Positions 21,186 through 27,634 of a DNA stretch of 43,996 nucleotides are shown in pieces. Positions within the stretch are counted from its first letter, which is position 1; each line of letters opens with the position of its first letter. The translations under genes and the position numbers were made by a program. The stretch comes from a virus, in the IMG/VR virus record IMGVR_UViG_3300025132_000082, positions 1 through 43,996 of that record; one strand, given 5' to 3'. The notes beneath the pieces are model-generated. The model was not told where the DNA came from. It saw nothing but the letters and a program-made list of their open reading frames with translations, and searched no databases.

Positions 21186-21956
21186 ATGAAATCACCAATA
21201 AGCTTTGAAAAAATATATGAAGATTATATTGACCAAAAGAACGAAGAGAATAGGCTAGAAAGATACGAAGGAAAAGAGAGCTTCTATAGAGCTAGCAGTA
21301 GTGGTTTTTGTTCTAGGAAAATATACTATGAGTCTGTTGAGAAAATAGAACCAACAAATCCTGTTGAGCCTAAAGGCAAGAGAATCATGAGGCTTGGTAC
21401 TGTGGTTCACGAAGACCTTCAGAACGCGCTCGTATATTATAATAATATTAATAATATAAAATTAGATAATAAAGAAAAAGAAATTAAAAATAAACAAAAA
21501 GAAAGTTTCCATATTGAAAAAAATATTGAAATAAAAGAACTTAATGTTAGAGGTCACTATGACTGTGTTTTTGAAGGTGATAATGTTTATCTGTTTGACT
21601 TCAAGACCATTGCAAACTGGTCGTATTCAAAGAAGTTTGGACACAAGAAAGACTTTGACCCTTCTATCCACCAAGAGCTTCAGCTTGGAACTTATGGCTA
21701 TGCTATTAGGGAAGAGTTTGGAAGGCTTGATGGTATGTATTTGATATACTACAACAAAGACAATTCAATGATGAACTCTGCCAATATAGCTCTAGGTTAT
21801 GTAGATAGAGCTTACAACTTTTGGTACAACATTAATGAAGAACACAAGAAAGGTTTACCACCGTTTAGGGATGGAGTATCGCCAGTACAATCTTGGAATT
21901 GTAGCTATTGTCCTTACCTTGACCACTGTAAACCACCGAACGTAAAAAGGAGATAG
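21186..21956 (+). CDS. Cas4/RecB-like PD-(D/E)XK exonuclease with probable Fe-S cluster
   Basis: The 256-aa protein has all Cas4-type elements: C42 (GFCSRKIYY), H75 (GTVVHEDL), D126 (GHYDCV), D138-F-K140 (FDFKT), the Q-x-x-x-Y motif Q163-ELQLGTY-170, and C239, C242 and C248 in CSYCPYLDHC. The four cysteines would hold an Fe-S cluster. Such nucleases make single-stranded DNA ends. Together with the annealase gene 2 bp downstream, it forms a phage recombination pair (exonuclease plus annealing protein). No CRISPR genes or arrays are present, so this is not an adaptation module. Confidence 0.8.
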   Translation: MKSPISFEKIYEDYIDQKNEENRLERYEGKESFYRASSSGFCSRKIYYESVEKIEPTNPVEPKGKRIMRLGTVVHEDLQNALVYYNNINNIKLDNKEKEIKNKQKESFHIEKNIEIKELNVRGHYDCVFEGDNVYLFDFKTIANWSYSKKFGHKKDFDPSIHQELQLGTYGYAIREEFGRLDGMYLIYYNKDNSMMNSANIALGYVDRAYNFWYNINEEHKKGLPPFRDGVSPVQSWNCSYCPYLDHCKPPNVKRR

Positions 21957-21958
21957 AA

Positions 21959-22525
21959 ATGAGCTTATTTGAAAAGCTAAATAAAGTAGATGTTAATAAA
22001 CATAAAAAGAAGAAAGGTCAATTTGATTATTTGAGCTGGCCTTTAGCAATACAAGAGCTATTAAAGGTTTGCCCTGATGCTACTTGGCAAGTACATGAAT
22101 ATCAAAATGAAGACGGTTTAACTGCGCCTTATATGACAACCAACGCAGGTTGTTTTGTTAGAGTGTCAGTTACCTGCGATGAGATTACTAGAAGCCAAGT
22201 TCACCCTGTGACTGATAATAGAAACCAAACAATAGCACAACCAACTGCTCAAGATATTAACACATCAATACAAAGGTGCTTAGCTAAGGCTATTGCGTTG
22301 CATGGTCTTGGTTTATATATTTTTGCAGGTGAAGACTTGCCTGAGCCTGATGCGTTGAATAGCGAGCAAAGAGCTAAGATACTAGCCGTTGTTAAGAAAC
22401 TTAAAGATAAGTCCTTAGAGAGCGATATATTGCGTAAAATGGACAACTTGCAAATCAATGTAAGGAATCTTGATGAGTGTGTAGGTAAATTAAATAACAT
22501 GATAACAGACAAAGGAGAAAAGTAA
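21959..22525 (+). CDS. Single-strand annealing protein, DUF1071/Sak3-like
   Basis: The 188-aa protein contains the features of DUF1071: YLSWPLAIQELLKVCPDATWQV (residues about 24-45, shown in part), TSIQRCLAKAIALHGLGLYIFAGEDLP, with the central N-T-S-I-Q-R-C-L-A-K. This family includes phage Sak3 annealases. It would pair complementary single strands exposed by the neighbouring nuclease. The ATG 21959 follows AAAAGGAGATAGAA. The C-terminal 50 residues are helical and variable. Confidence 0.82.
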   Translation: MSLFEKLNKVDVNKHKKKKGQFDYLSWPLAIQELLKVCPDATWQVHEYQNEDGLTAPYMTTNAGCFVRVSVTCDEITRSQVHPVTDNRNQTIAQPTAQDINTSIQRCLAKAIALHGLGLYIFAGEDLPEPDALNSEQRAKILAVVKKLKDKSLESDILRKMDNLQINVRNLDECVGKLNNMITDKGEK

Positions 22526-23170
22526 ATGACAAAAGTAACAGATGACTTGTTTGATAAAGCAATTAATGAAACGAGTTTCGCAATTCCTGATTCACCAAAG
22601 AGTGATAAGCCTAGGGCTAAAAAACAACCATTGGTGGCAGGAGATTATGTTGGGCATATCGTCCAAATAAACAGCAAAGTTGTTGATGTTAAGAAAGGTG
22701 AATACAAGGCAAGGGTGTATGATTATTTTGTAGAGGTAGCACCTGAGAATAAAAATAACAAATATAGCTACAAAGACTATGATACAGACGAGATGCTTGA
22801 AGGTGATGGCTCAGCTTATGTTGGTTATAAGTTTAAGGGCTCAATCTTTAAATATTTAGAGCCTGGCAAGGACGACACTTTCAAACCAAGAACAGAGAAT
22901 AATAAGTATTTCTTGTGGTTTTGTGAGGCTTGTGGTATTGAGTGTCCTGTGGTTACAACAAAAGTTAATGGAGAGGAAATGGAGGTTAAGAGCCTTCCAT
23001 CCATAAACATGGAAGACCTTGTAGGTACTCCTGTCGTTGCTTTTGTTAACAAAGGAAACACTTGGACAGATAGCGAAGGCAAGGAAAGAACTCCTTGGGT
23101 GGCAAAGTGGATTAAGCAATGGAAAGATGGAAAAAAGAGGGAGCTGACTGATGAAGACATACCGTTTTAA
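22526..23170 (+). CDS. Single-stranded DNA-binding-like protein with acidic DEDIPF tail
   Basis: The 214-aa product has a beta-rich body (PLVAGDYVGHIVQINSKVVD; KGEYKARVYDYFVEV; YVGYKFKGSIFKYL), similar in arrangement to phage OB-fold binders and DUF669-like proteins. The extreme C-terminus is E-L-T-D-E-D-I-P-F, which matches the acidic D-D-I-P-F tip by which bacterial SSB recruits partner enzymes. Position beside the annealase supports a role coating single strands. A CxxxC pair (CEACGIEC) could bind zinc. Confidence 0.68.
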   Translation: MTKVTDDLFDKAINETSFAIPDSPKSDKPRAKKQPLVAGDYVGHIVQINSKVVDVKKGEYKARVYDYFVEVAPENKNNKYSYKDYDTDEMLEGDGSAYVGYKFKGSIFKYLEPGKDDTFKPRTENNKYFLWFCEACGIECPVVTTKVNGEEMEVKSLPSINMEDLVGTPVVAFVNKGNTWTDSEGKERTPWVAKWIKQWKDGKKRELTDEDIPF

Positions 23171-23288
23171 GATTAATAGCTTTAAATCAGTTATGATGAA
23201 AGGTGCTTATCTTTTAGGAATGAAGCCAAAGAAGATTGCACGTAAATTTAATGTATCTTTAGCGAGTGTATACAGACACATTAAATAA
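23151..23288 (+). CDS. Small helix-turn-helix protein (45 aa)
   Basis: ATG 23151 lies inside the end of the SSB-like gene (20-bp overlap) with GAGGGAG 8 nt upstream. The C-terminal half (GAYLLGMKPKKIARKFNVSL followed by ASVYRHIK) has the resolvase/transposase-type helix-turn-helix pattern: A-Y-L-L-G, I-A-R-K-F-N-V-S, then S-V-Y-R-H. The rest is a basic N-terminal arm. A transcription factor for the downstream structured region is plausible. The short overlapping frame makes the call moderate. Confidence 0.55.
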   Translation: MKTYRFKINSFKSVMMKGAYLLGMKPKKIARKFNVSLASVYRHIK

Positions 23289-23291
23289 TAA

Positions 23292-23387
23292 TTTGGGAGA
23301 GTATCTATTCTGCGAAGGTAGATGCGGAGCTTTGTTTGGGTTTAATTCCTTTCACCCTTGTTTTGCTTCATGACAACCTCTCCCAAA
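23292..23387 (+). ncRNA. Candidate structured RNA: three-way junction with 10-bp closing helix
   Basis: TTTGGGAGAG (23292-23301) is a perfect reverse complement of CTCTCCCAAA (23378-23387). Inside are ATCTA/TAGAT (23303-23307 with 23319-23323) and a two-part helix GGAGC/GCTTC (23326-23330 with 23365-23369) and GGGT/ACCC (23338-23341 with 23354-23357), giving a compact three-way junction of 96 nt. This is a riboswitch- or ribozyme-like size. The helices do not fit hammerhead, purine, TPP or preQ1 consensus that I know. The ATG of a 40-aa frame (23370) lies in the final junction strand. Confidence 0.5.
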
Positions 23388-23492
23388 AAATTGACACCGG
23401 CAGAAAGGCTTAGGAGATATGTTCAGCTTAAGTATGGAATATTGAGTGCTAAAAAGAAGAACAAAGATAAACTCGTCGAAAAGAAAACTTAA
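23370..23492 (+). CDS. Possible basic small protein (40 aa) starting inside the RNA element
   Basis: ATG 23370 begins directly after the GCTTC arm of the structured RNA; the closing helix lies 8 nt further in. The 40-aa product (MTTSPKKLTPAERLRRYVQL...) is strongly basic with a Lys-rich tail. No ribosome binding site is visible, so either the structure controls initiation or the frame is not translated. The C-terminal 47 nt overlap the membrane-protein frame below. Confidence 0.35.
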   Translation: MTTSPKKLTPAERLRRYVQLKYGILSAKKKNKDKLVEKKT

Positions 23493-23619
23493 GCCTTTCA
23501 GACGGTTTGATGAGGGCAATCTTGGAGGAGGGCTGTCCTCATTTGAGAAGTTTATTAATTTTATTTTATTTATCATGTTATTAGTGATAATATTTAGTGT
23601 GGCAAGGAACATAATATAA
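23446..23619 (+). CDS. Small membrane protein with basic N-terminus (57 aa)
   Basis: The frame is open from GTG 23446 (directly after an in-frame TGA) to TAA 23619. It reads a basic N-terminus (MLKRRTKINSSKRKLKPFRR), then a Gly-rich linker and one long hydrophobic helix (FINFILFIMLLVIIFSVA, residues about 36-53) near the end. A weak GGA precedes the GTG; a TTG or other internal start cannot be excluded. Topology suggests N-in with a C-terminal membrane anchor, as for small holin or antiholin-like proteins, but it sits in the early operon. Function unknown. Confidence 0.48.
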   Translation: MLKRRTKINSSKRKLKPFRRFDEGNLGGGLSSFEKFINFILFIMLLVIIFSVARNII

Positions 23620-23629
23620 GGAGAAAAAA

Positions 23630-23887
23630 GTGAGAAAAACAATTGTACTATTATTTGTGATGGCGTTAGGGTTTGGGAGTGTTAGAAGCTTCTCAGTTAG
23701 CTACGGAGACACCCTTAAGTATCAAACATTCCACAATAATGGAAAAATAAAGATGGAAGGAATTAAGGTTAAAAAATTTAGAGAAGGTTTGTGGAAGTAT
23801 TATAACAGGAATGGAAAAATGATTAAAGCTGATTTGTATAAAATGGGAGTAAGGGTAAACTCTGTAGACATGTCAAAGGCAGACTAA
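23630..23887 (+). CDS. Secreted MORN-repeat-like protein (85 aa)
   Basis: GTG 23630 follows ATAAGGAGAAAAAA. The first 20 residues (MRKTIVLLFVMALGFGSVRS) form a signal peptide with a probable cleavage near VRS-FS. The mature part has the repeat Y-x-x-F-H-N-N-G-K-I-K-M-E-G then R-E-G-L-W-K-Y-Y-N-R-N-G-K, which matches the MORN_2-type repeat of cell-envelope proteins, common in Bacteroidota. A secreted protein of this type is rare in phages; it might act in the periplasm or at the surface of the infected cell, for example in superinfection exclusion. Confidence 0.6.
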   Translation: MRKTIVLLFVMALGFGSVRSFSVSYGDTLKYQTFHNNGKIKMEGIKVKKFREGLWKYYNRNGKMIKADLYKMGVRVNSVDMSKAD

Positions 23888-24048
23888 TGACTTGGGATAG
23901 GCCATTGATATATAAAGAGCTTACAGAAGTTTATTTTGCTAACGGTAAAAAGTTTTGGACAAAAAGAGATGCTGAGATTTACATAGCGGAACTAGAGATG
24001 AAAGAAATCGGAAAGAGAGCAGGAAGCACCGAAAAGAAAAAGAAATGA
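23887..24048 (+). CDS. Small basic hypothetical protein (53 aa)
   Basis: ATG 23887 overlaps the previous TAA (TAATG). The product (MTWDRPLIYKELTEVYFANG...) is helical, with a Lys-rich tail (AGSTEKKKK). No motif. Retained in a coupled array, so it is likely translated. Confidence 0.55.
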   Translation: MTWDRPLIYKELTEVYFANGKKFWTKRDAEIYIAELEMKEIGKRAGSTEKKKK

Positions 24049-24059
24049 GGAGAAGAGAA

Positions 24060-24239
24060 ATGGGAAGAGTAAAAGGCTATATTCATGATTGGTTAGAATC
24101 TTCAGGTTTTGACCTTGGATACGGATGGGATAATTATCCTGACATGGATGACATGGAAAAAATAGAATTTGATGGTATTCCTGCGTGGGAGTATTATGGA
24201 TTCAAAACAGAGAAAGAATACTATAAGGAGAAAAGATAA
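24060..24239 (+). CDS. Small acidic aromatic hypothetical protein (59 aa)
   Basis: ATG 24060 is chosen over ATG 24045 because AGGAG lies 9 nt before it, while the upstream ATG has no site. The protein is rich in Trp, Tyr, Gly and Asp (MGRVKGYIHDWLESSGFDLG; YGWDNYPDMDDMEKIEF). Its end overlaps the next ATG (TAATG) with AAGGAG just before. Function unknown. Confidence 0.55.
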   Translation: MGRVKGYIHDWLESSGFDLGYGWDNYPDMDDMEKIEFDGIPAWEYYGFKTEKEYYKEKR

Positions 24240-24481
24240 TGGGAAGAGCAATTGATGTAGATAAAAGATTGGACAGTCTTGAGTTTAAAATAAATGAGGT
24301 GCTGTTAATATTAGATGAATTAGGGAAAACAGGCTCAAAACAAAAAAAGGTGGACTTACATGAAGAAATCAAAACAAAGAAAACTAACGTCAAAAGAGAT
24401 AGAGACGACAATGTCAAATCTTCTGATGCAAATAAGAGAAAGTCAGATGGAAATAATAAAAACTCAAAGCGTTCTAAATGA
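24239..24481 (+). CDS. Small coiled-coil protein with Lys-rich tail (80 aa)
   Basis: ATG 24239, coupled to the preceding gene. The opening MGRAIDVDKRLDSLEFKINE is a coiled-coil motif of a type I associate with small phage proteins beginning M-G-R-A-I-D; the rest is Lys/Asn/Ser-rich and disordered (KTKKTNVKRDRDDNVKSSDA). The Lys-rich tail is dual-coding: its last 122 nt also encode the next protein in another frame. Function unknown. Confidence 0.55.
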   Translation: MGRAIDVDKRLDSLEFKINEVLLILDELGKTGSKQKKVDLHEEIKTKKTNVKRDRDDNVKSSDANKRKSDGNNKNSKRSK

Positions 24482-24587
24482 TTTTATACACTATAAAAAA
24501 GAACAAGATAGTTTTACAAAATACTTAGAGGAAAAATATGCAAGAGAAAATGAAAAAAATGATAAGAGAAATACTAATAAAAAATAA
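24360..24587 (+). CDS. Coiled-coil hypothetical protein (75 aa) overlapping its neighbour
   Basis: ATG 24360 with AAAAAGGTGGACTTAC upstream. The product has heptad-like helices (KEIETTMSNLLMQIRESQME; SVLNDFIHYKKEQDSFTKYL) and Lys-rich ends. Its first 122 nt overlap the end of the 80-aa gene, an unusually long dual-coding stretch, and its last 50 nt overlap the next gene. No family recognised. Confidence 0.55.
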   Translation: MKKSKQRKLTSKEIETTMSNLLMQIRESQMEIIKTQSVLNDFIHYKKEQDSFTKYLEEKYARENEKNDKRNTNKK

Positions 24588-24789
24588 CTGGGGGCTTTAC
24601 TTTAAAGGGAGCCCTTTATTAGAGATGCCTGTAAATGGTGAGGCCAGCATTTACAAGTTAAATGACGTGAGGATAAGTGAGTTAGAGGGGGCAATTTCGG
24701 AAGAGTTTGATAAGATTATTGAGGAAATAAATAACCAAGGAGAGACCGAATGCCAGAAGGAGATGAACAGAAGTTTAGACGAAACATAG
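24538..24789 (+). CDS. Hypothetical early protein (83 aa)
   Basis: ATG 24538 with GAGGAAAAAT upstream, in the tail of the preceding gene. The product (MQEKMKKMIREILIKNNWGL...) has a basic helix, a beta hairpin (GSPLLEMPVNGEASIYKL) and an acidic helix (SELEGAISEEFDKIIEEI). No motif. Its last 40 nt overlap the next gene. Confidence 0.55.
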   Translation: MQEKMKKMIREILIKNNWGLYFKGSPLLEMPVNGEASIYKLNDVRISELEGAISEEFDKIIEEINNQGETECQKEMNRSLDET

Positions 24790-25007
24790 TTGATGGCTCT
24801 GAGCTTAATTATGTGCAAAAGATGATACATTTTTATAGCTCATTGCTTGATGATTTAAGTAGAAAGGTTGGAGAGGAGACAGAATATGGAGTTCCTGGCT
24901 CGCTTACCATGATAGAAAAAAGATTGTCTGAATTTGAAGAAAAGGAGAAAAAGTTAATTGATAATTATAGGAAATTCGCTAGAAAAGTTAAAGGAGTTAG
25001 ATTCTAA
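24750..25007 (+). CDS. Hypothetical helical protein (85 aa)
   Basis: ATG 24750 with AAGGAGAGACCGA upstream, inside the previous gene. The protein is helical (LNYVQKMIHFYSSLLDDLSR; MIEKRLSEFEEKEKKLIDNYR) and ends basic (FARKVKGVRF). Its last 50 nt overlap the methyltransferase gene. Function unknown. Confidence 0.55.
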   Translation: MPEGDEQKFRRNIVDGSELNYVQKMIHFYSSLLDDLSRKVGEETEYGVPGSLTMIEKRLSEFEEKEKKLIDNYRKFARKVKGVRF

Positions 25008-25785
25008 CTCTGTTCAATGCGTAGTCACAAGCCCACCGTATTGGGGGTTACGTGATTATGATAACTCAGAGCAATTAGGGCAAGAAGAGACCCCTGAGAA
25101 TTTTATAAGCAACCTATCGGATATATTTGATGAGTGTAAAAGAGTTCTTAGGGATGATGGCACTGCTTGGGTTAATATTGGAGATACTTATTTTGGAGCC
25201 AAGGGTGGTGCTTGGGTTGGAGAAAACAGCATTACGACAGAAGATACTGGAAGCGAGTATCGAATTAAAAAGAAAGCTCCACCAAAACATACTTATTTAA
25301 AAACAAAAGATTTAGTTGGTGTGCCTTGGAAGTTTGCAATTGAAATGCAAAAAAGAGGATGGTACTTAAGGCAAGATATTATATGGCACAAACCTGTGCC
25401 AATGCCTGAGTCTGTTAATGATAGGCTTCAAAAATCGCACGAACATATATTTTTATTTTCAAAGAAAAAGAATTACTATTTTGATGCTATGGCTATCGCA
25501 CGGCCTAGCGTTGAAGGTGACAGGTTAGTTAGGCTGCAAGATGTATGGAACATACCTACCTCTAATTATCAAGGCGCACATTTTGCAGTCTTTCCTGAAA
25601 AACTTCCTGAGCTTTGTATAAAAGCGGGAACAAAAGAAGGAGATACGGTGCTTGACCCTTTTATGGGTAGTGGAACAACAGCTTATGTATCTCAAAGACT
25701 AAGTAGAAAATGGATTGGAATAGAACTTAATCCTGAATACGTAAAAATAATAAAAGAAAGAACAGCACAAACAAGTCTGTTTTAA
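24958..25785 (+). CDS. DNA methyltransferase, beta-class N4-cytosine or N6-adenine type
   Basis: The 275-aa protein has catalytic motif IV T24-S-P-P-Y28 (TSPPYWGLRDY) early and the S-adenosylmethionine-binding motif I DPFMGSGTT (233-241) late, the beta-class order. Start is TTG 24958: an in-frame TAA lies just before it and AGGAG is 11 nt upstream, giving the standard opening I-I-I-G-N-S-L-E. The TSPPYWG signature is common in both m4C and m6A enzymes. No restriction endonuclease partner is recognised, so it probably protects phage DNA or changes its own gene expression. Confidence 0.85.
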   Translation: MIIIGNSLEKLKELDSNSVQCVVTSPPYWGLRDYDNSEQLGQEETPENFISNLSDIFDECKRVLRDDGTAWVNIGDTYFGAKGGAWVGENSITTEDTGSEYRIKKKAPPKHTYLKTKDLVGVPWKFAIEMQKRGWYLRQDIIWHKPVPMPESVNDRLQKSHEHIFLFSKKKNYYFDAMAIARPSVEGDRLVRLQDVWNIPTSNYQGAHFAVFPEKLPELCIKAGTKEGDTVLDPFMGSGTTAYVSQRLSRKWIGIELNPEYVKIIKERTAQTSLF

Positions 25786-25794
25786 AGGAGAAAT

Positions 25795-27180
25795 ATGAAA
25801 GCACTAATGCCTTGCGACACTAACTTAGAAAATAGTGTCCTTGGAGCATTGATTCAGTTTCCAGAGGTTTACCCAGAGATAAGGGACTACATCACAACGG
25901 ATGAAGTTTTTTATCAGAAGAAGGCAAGACTTCTTTGGAATAAATTGAAATCAATGCTTCGTAAGAAAGAGTTTATAGATTTAACCACTGTAGCATCATC
26001 CCTAAAGGATGAGGAGATAGCTGAGGGACTTACACACGTTTATATTGTTGATTGTACGATGTGTGCAGGTTTGTCAGGGTCTACATCTGCTTATGTTAAA
26101 AAGCTATATGAGAAATATCTAATGAGAAGAGTTGTTGAGGAGACTACTAGAGTGCAAACCTCAGCAATGAATAGTGGAGAAGAAACGTATGATTGTATTA
26201 TTAATGCCCATACATTATTCTCAGAACTAATCGAATTAAATCCAACCAAAGAAAAAGAAACGATTGACTCTTTGCTTGTTGATGCCGTACAGGACATACA
26301 AAACAAAGATGTTAATCTTGTTAAAACAGGCTACAACTCAATTGATAAATTTGCAGGGGGCCTAACTAGGGGTGAGATTACAATTATTGGAGGAAGGCCT
26401 GGGCATGGAAAAACAACAATGATGGTAAACATGCTAGCTAGCCTCATAAGTAATGGCTATAAAGTGGCTCTATTTAATCGAGAGTTGCCTAATATAGAGG
26501 TTATTAAGAAGCTTATATGCCTAGAGTCGCAAAAGCTTTCGTACTCCCTTATACGTCAAGGTATCCACAGTCAAGATTCGCTACAACAAATAGAGACTGT
26601 GAGAGAGATAATTAAAAACAAGTATAATGAAGAAAAGTTTTTGATGTTTGACAATATTAGAGACTTTGCAAAAACATCTGCTGAGGTTAAGAGGTTTAAG
26701 CCTGATGTTATTATGGATGACTATATTCAATTAGTTTCTCCTGATGCCAATATACTTGAAAGAAGACTACAACTTGAAAGATTGGTGAATGATTATAAGT
26801 GGCTTGCTAAGCAGATGAAATGTTCTGTAATTTTAGCATCACAGTTAAATCGTGCAATTGAATCAAGGCAAAAGAATGGAAGGCCTCAACTATCAGACCT
26901 TGCAGAAAGTGGAGCTATTGAACAAGTTGCAGAAAATGTATTCTTTGTTTATTATGATTATAAAATAAATGGAGAAGATGGAAAAGGTAAAAACATCATA
27001 ACATTTGTAGCTAAGAAAGTTAGGTATGGAGAGACAGGTGAATCTGATATGGGCTACAATGGAGATAAGTGTAAGATATTTGATAGCTATGATGAGTTTA
27101 TAACTTCCATTAAATCAAGAGACATAAAAATAGAAGATAGAAAAAAGGAGACTTTAAGTGCAGACGAAATCCCATTTTAA
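25795..27180 (+). CDS. DnaB-like replicative helicase
   Basis: The 461-aa product has an N-terminal helical domain (residues 10-130: LENSVLGALIQFPEVYPEIR, TTDEVFYQKKARLLWN) and a RecA-type C-terminal domain with Walker A GGRPGHGKTT (199-208) and Walker B VIMDDY (305-310), then LASQLNRAIESR with the arginine/Gln sensor region. This is the standard phage DnaB-like architecture. It ends L-S-A-D-E-I-P-F, an SSB-type acidic tail. No primase or helicase loader is encoded, so host DnaG is likely used. Confidence 0.88.
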   Translation: MKALMPCDTNLENSVLGALIQFPEVYPEIRDYITTDEVFYQKKARLLWNKLKSMLRKKEFIDLTTVASSLKDEEIAEGLTHVYIVDCTMCAGLSGSTSAYVKKLYEKYLMRRVVEETTRVQTSAMNSGEETYDCIINAHTLFSELIELNPTKEKETIDSLLVDAVQDIQNKDVNLVKTGYNSIDKFAGGLTRGEITIIGGRPGHGKTTMMVNMLASLISNGYKVALFNRELPNIEVIKKLICLESQKLSYSLIRQGIHSQDSLQQIETVREIIKNKYNEEKFLMFDNIRDFAKTSAEVKRFKPDVIMDDYIQLVSPDANILERRLQLERLVNDYKWLAKQMKCSVILASQLNRAIESRQKNGRPQLSDLAESGAIEQVAENVFFVYYDYKINGEDGKGKNIITFVAKKVRYGETGESDMGYNGDKCKIFDSYDEFITSIKSRDIKIEDRKKETLSADEIPF

Positions 27181-27634
27181 ATATATAGGAATTGACCCAG
27201 GAAAGTCTGGGGGAATAACAATGATTCACGGCAAAGATGTGAAGGCTTACAAGTGCCCTCAAAGGACAGAGGATATGGCAATACTATTTTCTCTTCTTGT
27301 TGGAGACACTTCTTCATATGATATCAAGGTGTTAATGGAGAGGGTTTGGGCAAGACCTAATAATGCTGTTCGCTCTGCGTTCGCTTATGGTGTTAATTAT
27401 GGTCAGTGGATGGCTATTGTTGCTTGTCACGAGGTTCCCTTGCAGACATGCTTGCCAAATGAATGGATAAGATATTATGGTTGTAGCAAAGACCTTGAAT
27501 ACCAAGAAAGAAAAAGGTGGCTCAAAGAAAAGGCTAAGTCCCTGTATCCGAAATTAAATGTAACCCTAATGACTGCTGATTCTATATTAATCGCAGACTA
27601 CGCAATGAAAGAACATTTTAAGGAGAAAGAATAA
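27158..27634 (+). CDS. RuvC-like Holliday-junction resolvase
   Basis: GTG 27158 with AAAAAAGGAGACTTTAA upstream overlaps the helicase end by 23 bp. The 158-aa protein starts with YIGIDPGKSGG (D13), followed by the strand LMERVW with E61, and near the end TADSILIADYA with D141 and D147: the four-acid RNase H-fold site of RuvC-type resolvases. It would cut four-way DNA junctions formed during recombination-dependent replication, before packaging. Length matches phage RuvC-like enzymes. Confidence 0.8.
   Translation: MQTKSHFKYIGIDPGKSGGITMIHGKDVKAYKCPQRTEDMAILFSLLVGDTSSYDIKVLMERVWARPNNAVRSAFAYGVNYGQWMAIVACHEVPLQTCLPNEWIRYYGCSKDLEYQERKRWLKEKAKSLYPKLNVTLMTADSILIADYAMKEHFKEKE

Noticed and set aside
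21186-21956. Evidence for a CRISPR adaptation system because of the Cas4-like nuclease
   Set aside because: No repeats or spacers and no cas1/cas2 genes are present; the annealase context fits phage recombination.
24045-24059. Start at ATG 24045 for the 59-aa protein
   Set aside because: No site before it, while the AGGAG within this stretch is ideally spaced for ATG 24060.
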